Assembly: GCF_014750685.1 (NCBI RefSeq)
Contig: NZ_JAAXGE010000005.1
Coordinates: 620,001-684,000, forward strand
Length of the DNA: 64,000 bases
DNA from: Bacteroides sp. GM023
GTDB taxonomy: Bacteria > Bacteroidota > Bacteroidia > Bacteroidales > Bacteroidaceae
Reading direction: 5' to 3'
Made by a program: the position numbers and the translations under genes. Shown here piece after piece: positions 17,914 through 26,049 of the stretch (position 1 is the first letter of the stretch; each line of letters begins with the position of its first letter). The notes under the pieces are model-generated. The model made no database searches and was not told the DNA's origin. It was given only the letters and a program-made list of their open reading frames with translations.

Positions 17914-18438
17914 ATGGCAACAGTTACTGTGGTGCGCTATAAGCGCAGAAAGCGAATCGGAGATGAAGAATCGCCGATGGTATTTGCCCTCAAACCCAAA
18001 TCGGGGGAAGCGAAAATCTATTCCATTGAATCTTTGGCACGTGAGATTGAGTCTATCGGAGCGCTTTCGGTAGAGGATGTGTCGCACGTTATGAAGTCTT
18101 TTGTCCGCGCGATGAAAAAGGTTCTTGTGGCGGGCAATAAGGTGAAAGTGGAGGGGTTGGGTATCTTCTACACTACGCTGACTTGTCCCGGCGTGGAAGT
18201 GGAAAAGGAGTGTACCGTGAAGAATATCACCCGTGTCAATCTTCGTTTTAAGGTCGATAATTCCCTGCGGCTGGCCAATGACAGTACGGCAACCACTCGT
18301 GGCGGAGATAATAATATGACCTTTGAGTTGTACACGGACAAGAAGTCCGCTTCCGGTGGAAACGGAAGTGGTGATTCCGGTGATCCCGATGATTCGGGCA
18401 AGGGAGATGGCGGTGAAACACCGGATCCGGCAGCTTAG
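17914..18438 (+). CDS. HU-like DNA-binding protein with disordered tail
   Basis: 174 residues. Residues about 30-125 fit the HU/IHF-related fold of the Bacteroidales HU-like group: SIESLAREIESIGALSVEDV, a helical SFVRAMKKVLVAGNKVKVEGLGIF (the conserved GxxVxxxGxGxF turn), then a beta-arm region ending NLRFKVDNSLRLAN. The N-terminus is basic (VVRYKRRKR). The last 40 residues are Gly/Ser/Asp-rich and probably disordered. It is predicted to bind and bend DNA. The stop codon lies inside the first unit of a 19-bp tandem array. It is followed by the 30-codon ORF and the amidase gene, a neighbourhood frequently seen in Bacteroides. Confidence 0.85.
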   Translation: MATVTVVRYKRRKRIGDEESPMVFALKPKSGEAKIYSIESLAREIESIGALSVEDVSHVMKSFVRAMKKVLVAGNKVKVEGLGIFYTTLTCPGVEVEKECTVKNITRVNLRFKVDNSLRLANDSTATTRGGDNNMTFELYTDKKSASGGNGSGDSGDPDDSGKGDGGETPDPAA

Positions 18439-18543
18439 TCCGGTTCACGCAGCTTAGTTCTGCTCATGCAGATTAGTCCTGCTCATGCAGTTCAGCCCTG
18501 CTCACGCAGTTCAGTCCTGCTCATGCAGCTTAGCGTCTCCCAC
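18430..18543. repeat. Six-copy tandem repeat, 19-bp unit, starting inside the HU-like gene
   Basis: Six consecutive 19-bp units start at 18430, 18449, 18468, 18487, 18506 and 18525. Examples are GCAGCTTAGTCCGGTTCAC, GCAGCTTAGTTCTGCTCAT and GCAGTTCAGTCCTGCTCAT. The first unit holds the last two codons and the stop of the HU-like gene (GCAGCTTAG), so the array looks like repeated copying of the gene end. No spacers are present. Confidence 0.9.
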
Positions 18544-18581
18544 AAAGAACGTGAATAATAACCTATTAAAAATGCAGAGAA

Positions 18582-18674
18582 ATGATTGACAAAATCTTAG
18601 ACATTGTATTGGAAGTCCTGTTCTTCTTTCGCAGAAAGAGAAAGGGCAAAAAGAGCGAAAGGACAGGTCGATGA
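18582..18674 (+). CDS. 30-residue ORF coupled to the amidase gene
   Basis: ATG at 18582 and TGA at 18672-18674. It encodes 30 residues: a hydrophobic amphipathic start (MIDKILDIVLEVLFFF) followed by a strongly basic end (RRKRKGKKSERTGR). The stop overlaps the amidase start as ATGA at 18671-18674, a classic coupling arrangement. Upstream is AATGCAGAGAA. In many Bacteroides clusters a roughly 30-residue protein (the 'smalltalk' family) lies between an HU-like and an amidase gene. The position here is the same but I do not see that family's sequence, so it may be a positional analogue. The hydrophobic plus basic layout suggests a membrane peptide, perhaps holin- or antitoxin-like; this is inference. 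Confidence 0.6.
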   Translation: MIDKILDIVLEVLFFFRRKRKGKKSERTGR

Positions 18675-19132
18675 GGAAGATTGACCTGATTGTGATCCAC
18701 TGTTCCGCCACCAGGGCGGACAGGGATTTCACGGAAGATGATTTGGAAGTGTGCCATCGCCGGCGTGGCTTCAACGGGACAGGTTACCATTTTTACATCC
18801 GCAAGAACGGGGATATAAAGACGACCCGTGCGATTGAACGGATTGGCGCGCACGCAAAGGGACACAACCTGAGCAGTATCGGCATCTGCTATGAGGGTGG
18901 GCTTGACTGTCACGGGCGCCCTGCGGATACACGTACCGAGTGGCAGGTTCATTCCATGCGGGTACTCATTCTTGCATTGCTCCGTGACTATCCCGGTTGC
19001 CGCATTTGCGGACATCGCGACTTGAGTCCCGACCTGAACGGGAACGGGGAGATTGAGCCGGAAGAGTGGGTGAAGGCTTGCCCGTGTTTTGAGGTGAAAG
19101 CGGAATGGGGCATGTGTAAAAACATCGGATAA
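18671..19132 (+). CDS. N-acetylmuramoyl-L-alanine amidase (Amidase_2, T7-lysozyme-like)
   Basis: 153 residues, a single Amidase_2 domain cutting the bond between MurNAc and L-Ala of peptidoglycan. Zinc ligands can be placed at His 10 (LIVIHCSA), the His of ICGHRDLSPD, and a Cys in KACPCFEV, the arrangement of T7 lysozyme. GYHFYIRKNG and IGAHAKGHNLSSIGICYEGG are further family signatures. No signal peptide is present, so like a phage endolysin it would need a holin, lysis or another export route to reach the wall. It overlaps the 30-codon ORF by 4 bp and is followed by a strong terminator. Amidases of this type next to HU-like genes are common in Bacteroides; their role is not settled. Confidence 0.92.
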   Translation: MRKIDLIVIHCSATRADRDFTEDDLEVCHRRRGFNGTGYHFYIRKNGDIKTTRAIERIGAHAKGHNLSSIGICYEGGLDCHGRPADTRTEWQVHSMRVLILALLRDYPGCRICGHRDLSPDLNGNGEIEPEEWVKACPCFEVKAEWGMCKNIG

Positions 19133-19134
19133 AT

Positions 19135-19180
19135 AAAAAGAGCGAATCTTTCTTTAGATGGAAGTTTCGCTCTTTTTTTA
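19135..19180. terminator. Bidirectional terminator between amidase and GT4 genes
   Basis: A perfect 12-bp stem AAAAAGAGCGAA (19135-19146) with TTCGCTCTTTTT (19166-19177) around a 19-nt loop, followed by a T-run on the plus strand and preceded by an A-rich tract that serves the minus strand. It separates the plus-strand module from the convergent EPS operon. Confidence 0.85.
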
Positions 19181-19257
19181 TTGGTATTCGTTTTACTTTT
19201 TCTGCTTATATGGCTTTTCTGCCCGTTTGATATTTCTATCCTACTTGTTTACTCTTT

Positions 19258-20376
19258 CTATTTGGCAAATTCTTTATATATCTCCAGCAATGACTCTGCG
19301 GTATTTCGCCATGAGAACATTTGGCTGCGTTTGAGTCCGTATTCCACTTGTTGCTGATAGAATGTTTCGTCATCTTCTAATTGCAGAATTTTTGCCGTGA
19401 TGTCCTCAGAACTGTATGGGTCGGCGAGTAAAGCGCCTTCACCTGCTATTTCGGGCATAGCGGAAGTGTTTCCTGCGATGATGGGTGTTCCGCAGGCCAT
19501 CGCTTCAAGCATCGGGATGCCGAAACTTTCGCGGAGCGAAGGATACAGGAATGCGAATGCCCCACCATATAGAGCTGCAAGGTCTATATTCGCAATATAT
19601 CCGGGAGAGCGGAGATAACTCTTGATGCCGGTTATCTTTTCTTCTTCCAATATCCGGTCGATGGCGTCTTCCTTGAGGTCGGCAATGAGTAACGGCAATT
19701 TTTGAGTGGATTGTTTCAGGTAGTCGCTGTAAGCCTTCAATACTCGTGGCGTATTCTTTTTCGGATCAGTGTTCCCTAAAAAGAACAGGTAATTATCTGC
19801 ATCAATATACTTCCGGGTTATTTCGGGAGATTTGGGTTGCAGACGGAAATGGTTGCTGAAACCATTGTACACAGCTACCAGCTGCTCTTCAGGCAACTGA
19901 AGTACATCCAGTATTCGTTTTCGCTCAAACTGCGATACCGTAATGATTTTTTTGCATTTAGGGAGTATGCGCGGAACGACAAGGCGACGATAATGCCACC
20001 CCATTTCCTGATACCATGAGAAATTGGATGATTGTCTTTTTTCCAGGTAAATGATGTCATGCAATGTCAGTACCAAAGGTACAGAGCAGTGTATGGGAGC
20101 TGTATTGCTGGTACAATGCAGCATATCCGGTTGAATACGATTCACAGCACGCGGAAGAACCACTTGTTCCCATAGCGGGTAAGTGGGACATTTCAGTTCG
20201 ATGATGTGCATGTTGTCCGACTCTTTGAGACATTTGTCCTCGCCGGGACTGACGAATATAAAATATTCGTTTTCGTGGTCTATCTTTTGTAACTCCCGAA
20301 TACTCTCGAGTGCTACAAAGTCCATTCCATGTTTATTTGTGCGGAAGATACGTTGGGCTTCAATAGCGATTTTCAT
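19258..20376 (-). CDS. GT4 family glycosyltransferase
   Basis: 372 residues, GT-B fold. MKIAIEAQRIFRTNKHGMDF at the N-terminus, LTLHDIIYLEKR and IITVSQFERKRIL in the acceptor domain, FLGNTDPKKNTPRVL opening the donor domain, then YPSLRESFGIPMLEAMACGTPIIAGNTSAMPEIAG with the E-x7-E pair. This is the WbnH/mannosyltransferase-like subgroup of family 4. It is the last gene of the first EPS operon (26796 down to 19258) and is followed by the bidirectional terminator. It starts 20 bp after the upstream GT2 stop. The sugar cannot be assigned. Confidence 0.92.
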   Translation of the reverse strand: MKIAIEAQRIFRTNKHGMDFVALESIRELQKIDHENEYFIFVSPGEDKCLKESDNMHIIELKCPTYPLWEQVVLPRAVNRIQPDMLHCTSNTAPIHCSVPLVLTLHDIIYLEKRQSSNFSWYQEMGWHYRRLVVPRILPKCKKIITVSQFERKRILDVLQLPEEQLVAVYNGFSNHFRLQPKSPEITRKYIDADNYLFFLGNTDPKKNTPRVLKAYSDYLKQSTQKLPLLIADLKEDAIDRILEEEKITGIKSYLRSPGYIANIDLAALYGGAFAFLYPSLRESFGIPMLEAMACGTPIIAGNTSAMPEIAGEGALLADPYSSEDITAKILQLEDDETFYQQQVEYGLKRSQMFSWRNTAESLLEIYKEFAK

Positions 20377-20396
20377 AAATCTTCTTTATTAGGTCT

Positions 20397-21590
20397 TTAT
20401 TGATGGTGTTCGCCATGTTCTGTATGGATAAATTTTTTGTTTGCTCCTTTTAACTTGAATAAATTGCCTACCATGGTGACGGCAAGCATAGGCATTTTCA
20501 TAATTGCTTTTCCCACCTGCTTGGTGAAGAGTTGTCCGCCCGGTACGGGCAGTGTCATGGCTGCCACTTGGGCTGCCGACAATATCCACCATTTGATGGC
20601 CATTGTCCATTCGTATCCGCCATTACGTACACTTAGGATGATGCCAATGGCGGTGAATACAAATGTCAGTCCGAAGACTCCGGCAAGTTGTATCAGGCGT
20701 GGTGGAAGCATCCACTGGAGTATCTTGTCGCAATAGTCGAAGTTTCCTTGCAGCAGTGCTTTCGGCAGGTGTGGCAGTGAAGCCCGGAGAGCACCGAATT
20801 GTGCGGCTATCCAGCGTTTACGCTGATTGCTGATAGCTTCTTTCTTCTGTGTCTTTTCATCAAATACGGGCAGGTCGGCCAGATATGCAATATAAATGCG
20901 TTGTTGTAAAAGCATGGCTTCCAACTCTTTATCCTCACCTGCCGTCTGGAGGTATTTTACATGCTGATGGAACCATTCGGCTTCAAAAGCCATCCCCGAA
21001 CCTGATAACCCGGCAGAAAGTCCCACTGCATTGTGTCCGCTACGGAAGAAGCCATTGTTTATTTCTTCACTGGCACCGTCGAGAACAGAAATGTCCGTGT
21101 TCAGATTCTTGCCGGTGCGATGAGCCTGAATGGCTTTCACGCCGCTGTCGAATGCGCGGTTGATGGTGGACAGAAACTCGGGGGTAGTCAGATTGTCGGC
21201 ATCCATGATGACTACGATGTCATAGACATTGGTATCTACATTGTCCATTGCCATAGCTAGCGCCTTGGCTTTGGAGCTTTCTGTGTAGTCAGCCATCAGC
21301 AGGCGGATGGGAAGCGCACGCAGGGCTTCGTTTGTCTCCGGTTGCATCTGGTCGGAGATGACTATAATCTCGAAGAGCTCTTGCGGGTAGTCCTGTTCGA
21401 GGAAACTGCGTATGGAAGAAAGGATCACGCGATCTTCCTTGTAGGCAGGAAAAAGCACGGCAAAACGCCGGAGTGTGCGGGCTTCAGGATAATGGGGAGC
21501 CCGGTAAAACTTGGATGCAATAGCGTATAGCAGCAGATAGCCCACGCAAAACACAAGAGGAATGTAAAGAATCCAGTCAATGATGTTCAT
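20397..21590 (-). CDS. Membrane-bound GT2 glycosyltransferase
   Basis: 397 residues. An N-terminal membrane segment (about 5-25), a GT-A catalytic domain with VLFPAYKED, VIMDADN (metal-binding DxD, near 130) and AGEDKELE (catalytic acid region), then QRKRW near 265, which fits the QxxRW signature of processive family 2 enzymes. Two or three C-terminal hydrophobic segments follow, and the end is His-rich. It probably acts at the cytoplasmic face of the inner membrane on the growing repeat unit. It lies between another GT2 gene and the GT4 gene with short gaps of 5 and 20 bp. Confidence 0.88.
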   Translation of the reverse strand: MNIIDWILYIPLVFCVGYLLLYAIASKFYRAPHYPEARTLRRFAVLFPAYKEDRVILSSIRSFLEQDYPQELFEIIVISDQMQPETNEALRALPIRLLMADYTESSKAKALAMAMDNVDTNVYDIVVIMDADNLTTPEFLSTINRAFDSGVKAIQAHRTGKNLNTDISVLDGASEEINNGFFRSGHNAVGLSAGLSGSGMAFEAEWFHQHVKYLQTAGEDKELEAMLLQQRIYIAYLADLPVFDEKTQKKEAISNQRKRWIAAQFGALRASLPHLPKALLQGNFDYCDKILQWMLPPRLIQLAGVFGLTFVFTAIGIILSVRNGGYEWTMAIKWWILSAAQVAAMTLPVPGGQLFTKQVGKAIMKMPMLAVTMVGNLFKLKGANKKFIHTEHGEHHQ

Positions 21591-21595
21591 AGTAT

Positions 21596-22519
21596 TTAGA
21601 ATTTATGCATTATACAATTAGGAGAAGTCGAAGGCATGAACAGCCCTCTGTTTACTCCGCAATAAACGGCAAAAAACAGGTCGAAACGACCTTTCAGTGC
21701 GTATGTCAGACTGTTTTTTCCGGCAGCGACCGTACTTTGGTAGAGTACGGAGAGAAAACGGTCTGTTCCTTTCAGGTTGCGGCGGGCATAGAGCAGGCGG
21801 TTGCGCGTCAGGTAATACGTGCGCAATTTGCTTAATTGCCCGGTGCTTTGGCTTTCTTTATGAAAAACGGTGCAGCGTGGTTCGTACCATAGCTCGTAGC
21901 CGGCACGTGTCATGCTTGTGCTCCAATCCAGTTCTTCATAGTAAAGGAAGAAGATTTCAGGCATCATTCCGGCCTTTTCGATTACTTCGCGTTTTATCAT
22001 CATGGCTGCTCCATGTAGATAAGGGGTAGGGTGGGGAGTGTCGTGACTTCCGTCGTCGGGACAGTCGAACCCTAGCATAGTATTGCGCAAGGTAATCTGC
22101 GACAAAGGTGTGAATCCCGCAAACTGTATGTGTTGCGGTGGGAAGGCGAAACGTATCTTCGGTGATACACCGCCAATGTCAGGACGGCTTTCCAGGCGTT
22201 CTATCAGGCTGGGCATTTCGTCCGATTCGATATACGTATCGTTGTTTATCAGGAAAAGATATTTGCCTTTTGCCGCACGGATTCCGATGTTGTTGCCACC
22301 GGAAAATCCTCCGTTTACGTCGCTGCGGATAGCAATGACGGTGGGATACAACTTCTGTATCTTTGCTGCTTCATCTTCATGCGAAGCATTGTCTACTACT
22401 ATGATTTCATAGCTCACCGACTGCAAGTGCTTATGCAGTGATTCTATCAGTCCACAGGTGTCTTTGAACCCGTTGTAACAGACCGTGATGAATGATATGT
22501 CGGGAATATTGTTTGTCAT
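21596..22519 (-). CDS. GT2 glycosyltransferase, rhamnosyltransferase-like
   Basis: 307 residues, soluble. ISFITVCYNG starts the domain, IIVVDNASHEDEA and GGFSGGNNIGIRAAKGKYLFLINNDTYI carry the conserved nucleotide and NND metal motifs, and HGAAMMIKREVIEKAG and YEELDWSTSMTRAGYE supply the later motifs. This pattern is typical of WbbL/RfbF-like enzymes that often transfer rhamnose, though the sugar is not certain from sequence. Its start overlaps the stop of the Wzy-like gene by 4 bp (ATGA), so the two are translationally coupled. Confidence 0.9.
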   Translation of the reverse strand: MTNNIPDISFITVCYNGFKDTCGLIESLHKHLQSVSYEIIVVDNASHEDEAAKIQKLYPTVIAIRSDVNGGFSGGNNIGIRAAKGKYLFLINNDTYIESDEMPSLIERLESRPDIGGVSPKIRFAFPPQHIQFAGFTPLSQITLRNTMLGFDCPDDGSHDTPHPTPYLHGAAMMIKREVIEKAGMMPEIFFLYYEELDWSTSMTRAGYELWYEPRCTVFHKESQSTGQLSKLRTYYLTRNRLLYARRNLKGTDRFLSVLYQSTVAAGKNSLTYALKGRFDLFFAVYCGVNRGLFMPSTSPNCIMHKF

Positions 22520-23823
22520 TCTTGTTCGTCAGTTTTTTTGTTGAGTATGCCTGGTTCTTTTTCTTCACTGATCCGCTTGTCAATATGCGGAGCGGCAAAA
22601 CAGAGTGCAAAACCTATATAAACAGGTAATTGGTTGGGATATTGCATTATATCGTTGACATAGGTGGCTATAAAGAATCCGGCGTCCATACAGAGCCATG
22701 CTGCTATCAATCCTCGCAAACTCTTGTTGCGTACTTTAAACATAAGTATCCATGAGCACCAAGCAAAGAGGATGCCATGTATGGAAAGATAGAGTATTAA
22801 TCCGACAATGCCTGTCTCTACCCATACACTGACCAACCATGAGTCGGGAGGGTAGGGCATCTGTTCTCTTGATTCGAAATTACCGGCTTTGGAAAGACCT
22901 ATGCCATAGCCGAGGGGCTTTTTAGCCATTAGCTCCTTCATCCTCTGCCGGTTTTCGACGCGGACAAGATAGGACGCGTCTTCAGACGGATGAAAGGAGG
23001 AGCGCATCTTATGAATATATTGGTTGCCGCTTCCGATATTGGTAAAATAGAAAAAACAGAATACGGAGATGGATATGAAAATACCTCCCAGCAGGGCTTT
23101 CCAGTTTTTTGCGATAATGGTCACCATTAACATTCCACCCATAATAACTCCCATGGCGGCACGAGTTCCGGAGATTCCCATTCCGTAAAGTCCGCACACC
23201 GCAATAAAAATAAAATAAATACGCAACCATTTGGAATCCACGAAAAAGGCGGAGATAGCAAACACCACGGCTGACATGGCAGCGTGTACTCCATAATTTG
23301 CCGCGTCGGAGAAACAGGCGAAGTAACGAATACCTGACCAAATGATGTGGGTACGCCATCCACCTAACGTAAACAGAAAGTAGAGGTCTTTTGAACTGAA
23401 ACCGTAATTTTTCTGCCAATAACCTTTTATGGTAAAGATGAGAACGAATACCGACCAGATAATCAGCAGTAGTTCGATGTCTTTTTTACTGCGGACGACA
23501 AGCGGGACGACAAAGGCGCATATCAACGGTATGAGTGCATACGGCGTGATATTGATATTCCACGCTGCCATCACATTGTTGGGATTCAGAATCTCGAGAA
23601 GATAAAAGAACAGCCAGGTGGAAAACATATAAGTCATAATGTTTTTTCCTGCTTCCCAGTGGGTGTTTTCGTCATTGCTGAGCTGTATCAGGCAGATAGT
23701 AGTAAACAACAAGATCATCACCATGGAAAATAGTCCTATCTTGATATTTACTAACATACCTGCTGCCACCAATGTGAACTGTATGGCGAGCAGGATATGG
23801 AAAGTCACTATCCTTTTACTCAT
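22516..23823 (-). CDS. Wzy-type polysaccharide polymerase / O-antigen ligase family
   Basis: 435 residues with roughly 10-12 hydrophobic segments and a larger periplasmic loop in the second half, as in the Wzy_C/O-antigen ligase superfamily. The loop contains SSFHPSEDASYLVRVENRQRM and AKKPLGYGIGLSKAG, matching the conserved R-x3-R/W and P-hG-x-G signatures around the active region. It probably polymerises repeat units flipped by the Wzx protein at 10777-12228, with chain length set by the Wzz-like protein next door. It overlaps the Wzz-like gene by 8 bp and the GT2 gene by 4 bp. Confidence 0.88.
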   Translation of the reverse strand: MSKRIVTFHILLAIQFTLVAAGMLVNIKIGLFSMVMILLFTTICLIQLSNDENTHWEAGKNIMTYMFSTWLFFYLLEILNPNNVMAAWNINITPYALIPLICAFVVPLVVRSKKDIELLLIIWSVFVLIFTIKGYWQKNYGFSSKDLYFLFTLGGWRTHIIWSGIRYFACFSDAANYGVHAAMSAVVFAISAFFVDSKWLRIYFIFIAVCGLYGMGISGTRAAMGVIMGGMLMVTIIAKNWKALLGGIFISISVFCFFYFTNIGSGNQYIHKMRSSFHPSEDASYLVRVENRQRMKELMAKKPLGYGIGLSKAGNFESREQMPYPPDSWLVSVWVETGIVGLILYLSIHGILFAWCSWILMFKVRNKSLRGLIAAWLCMDAGFFIATYVNDIMQYPNQLPVYIGFALCFAAPHIDKRISEEKEPGILNKKTDEQE

Positions 23824-26038
23824 CGTCGTCCTCTTCTGCCTCCTTTTCTTTTCCTTTCAGATTGAATCTGATTTTTTCGGTGAGCGATAGCTGGCTGAAA
23901 CGATAGCTGAGTCTGCGTAACAGAGTGTATGGCGGAAGTTGTCCGGTGAAGTCTTCTGTTGCTTCACGGTTGGCATTCGTGAGGCATATACGGAATGGGA
24001 CATCCGTCTTGCCCAACTGTAACATGAGTTGTTCGCAGAGTTGCTTGTCAATTGTTTTCCACCCGCGATTTGCCGGTGCTACCAGAATGTTTGCATTGGC
24101 ATCGTGCAATAAGGCACTAGGTATGTTACTGCTTGACAATGGCGGATAGGCAACGATTAGTATATCTTCTCCTTGCAGAGCGTAAAAATCGGTGATCTGC
24201 TTAGCCAGCAGATATTGAGTGGAATTGGTATTGAAATCCTCTTTGTAGGTGATGAATCTTGTGTTTAACATACGGCTTTGCATATACCCGCATATCAAGT
24301 TTCCCACTTCTTCTTCCCCGGAGTTTTCGCAAGTGCTGAATAGGTTGATTATGAACACACCGGAAGATTTCCGCTTGGTGAGGAAGCGGAGCAGGGAATT
24401 GCTCAACTCTCTTACGGAAAACTGTACGTATGTTTTTGCCAGTCCGCCATATCGGGAGGAAGAGGTACTGGGAACGGCACCTATTACTTTGAATCCTGTC
24501 ACCCGTTTGGTACGGCCGGCATCACGCAACGTTCTGTCAAGCATTTCTATGAGTAGAAGTAATGCTATGATTATTAAAAAACTACCTACGCAAGCCGCGA
24601 TAACGATCTGCTTCCGGTTGGTAGAGTTAGACGCGATCGGATAGGTCGGCTCATTGAGAACTTTTAGTGTGGCGGAAGTCATCTCCAGATTTTTCTTTCT
24701 CAATAAGGCTTCGTTGTAGCTTTGCAACACAGTGAGGTAGCTTCGTTCCGTAAAGTTGATAAGGCGTTCTTTTTGCTTGATAGTAGTTCCTACAGGCGCA
24801 AAGAATACATACCGGTTGTTCAACTCTCGGCGGGCGTCTTGTACAATTTGAAGCTCGGCCTTGGCTTTTTCAAACAGCAGTGTCTGTTCAAGCCATTGGT
24901 CGATGATGTTTGTTCGTGACGCTCCTTCTTTTGTATATTTGTGACCTATATAAGAGGTGGTCAAGTCATTCAGCTCTTGCTTGAGTTCGCCCAGTCGCTT
25001 TTTGTCTCCTGCCAGGGATTGACTGTCTTTCTGCTTGGAATCGGTCATAGCTTCAACCTCAGAGATTTTGCCGGTGATATTGGAGGCTTCTCTCAGTTTG
25101 TCTACAAATTCCATATTTTTGAGCACTTGTTTGGCATTGCTGTCCATATGCTTCTCCAGCTCTTCAAGCATGGATTTGGTACTGTTGAACGCAAAAAGTG
25201 CATCCTGCTCTCTCAGTTCGTATTCTTTACTGATAGCGGCTATTTCTTTGGTTTCATCAACGTAATTGATAATACGTTTTTCGACATTATACTTGGTCAG
25301 GTCATCTTCTTCTGAATTAAGCTTTTTTCCGATGCGTTTCAGTTCTTCTTCGAAGTATTTGATTACCTTATCTGTCTCTCCATAACGAATGCGGCGGTAT
25401 TCTTCAACAAATTCATCCATCAGGATGCTTACCGTGTTGAAGGCAATGCCGGGATCGCCGGATGTATAGCTGATGTCGAGCAAATCACTGGTTAGCCTAC
25501 GCTGCACCTTGATACCTTTCAATGCGTTATAGCTATAAAAAGGATGGTTATAGTAGAACATTTCATAGATATAGTTGCCTTTTTTGGGGCGCATATATGC
25601 TTCCAGATTGGCTACTGTTTTTTCTTCACTTGACTTGTCGATCAGCTTTAATATCTCTGGCCCGTGTGGGCTGTTTTTCAGGTGATTATAGGTGTAATTG
25701 TAGCTTGAAGGAGTGATGCCGTCAGTTTCTTTTTCCGGATTTCCTAAAATAAGGACGCGGGCAAACAGCCGGAGGAATACTCTTTTCAATGTACTTTCGG
25801 CTTGCATGATACTTATCAGGTTGTCCATTGAATTTTGCACTGTTGCCCAGTCTGTACGTTTGTCGCTCTCCAGATTGTATCCGGAGGCTACACCTGTGTA
25901 TAAGGTAGCTTTCACATCATATCCGCCTTGCATGTGGCGGGTATAATAGAAGACAAGTAAGGTAAAGAGTGAGGTGCCCACTAATATCAGCCAGCGATGG
26001 CGAAATAGGGTTCGTATGATGGAAATGATAAAATTCAT
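23816..26038 (-). CDS. Wzz/Wzc-like chain-length protein with decayed BY-kinase domain
   Basis: 740 residues. TM1 is at about 12-30, then a long periplasmic part with coiled-coil stretches (roughly 200-400), a Pro-containing segment (PTYPIASNS) and TM2 at about 476-498, the polysaccharide co-polymerase layout. The cytoplasmic C-terminal part aligns by position with Wzc-type tyrosine kinases (VFIINLFSTCENSGEEEVGNL at the Walker A site, ILIVAYPPL at a Walker B site), but the P-loop GKS/T is missing. The tail is acidic (EEDDDE) rather than Tyr-rich. It therefore probably sets chain length or bridges to the outer membrane without kinase activity. Second gene of the operon, 11 bp after the TolC-like gene. 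Confidence 0.88.
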   Translation of the reverse strand: MNFIISIIRTLFRHRWLILVGTSLFTLLVFYYTRHMQGGYDVKATLYTGVASGYNLESDKRTDWATVQNSMDNLISIMQAESTLKRVFLRLFARVLILGNPEKETDGITPSSYNYTYNHLKNSPHGPEILKLIDKSSEEKTVANLEAYMRPKKGNYIYEMFYYNHPFYSYNALKGIKVQRRLTSDLLDISYTSGDPGIAFNTVSILMDEFVEEYRRIRYGETDKVIKYFEEELKRIGKKLNSEEDDLTKYNVEKRIINYVDETKEIAAISKEYELREQDALFAFNSTKSMLEELEKHMDSNAKQVLKNMEFVDKLREASNITGKISEVEAMTDSKQKDSQSLAGDKKRLGELKQELNDLTTSYIGHKYTKEGASRTNIIDQWLEQTLLFEKAKAELQIVQDARRELNNRYVFFAPVGTTIKQKERLINFTERSYLTVLQSYNEALLRKKNLEMTSATLKVLNEPTYPIASNSTNRKQIVIAACVGSFLIIIALLLLIEMLDRTLRDAGRTKRVTGFKVIGAVPSTSSSRYGGLAKTYVQFSVRELSNSLLRFLTKRKSSGVFIINLFSTCENSGEEEVGNLICGYMQSRMLNTRFITYKEDFNTNSTQYLLAKQITDFYALQGEDILIVAYPPLSSSNIPSALLHDANANILVAPANRGWKTIDKQLCEQLMLQLGKTDVPFRICLTNANREATEDFTGQLPPYTLLRRLSYRFSQLSLTEKIRFNLKGKEKEAEEDDDE

Positions 26039-26049
26039 ATCTAATGCTT

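Noticed and set aside
18582-18674. Assignment of the 30-codon ORF to the smalltalk family
   Set aside because: The position fits, but the sequence (hydrophobic start, Arg/Lys-rich end) does not show the features I associate with that family, so I leave it unnamed.
14175-19132. Complete prophage
   Set aside because: No capsid, portal, terminase, tail, integrase or attachment-site repeats could be found; only replication-like and lysis-like genes are present.
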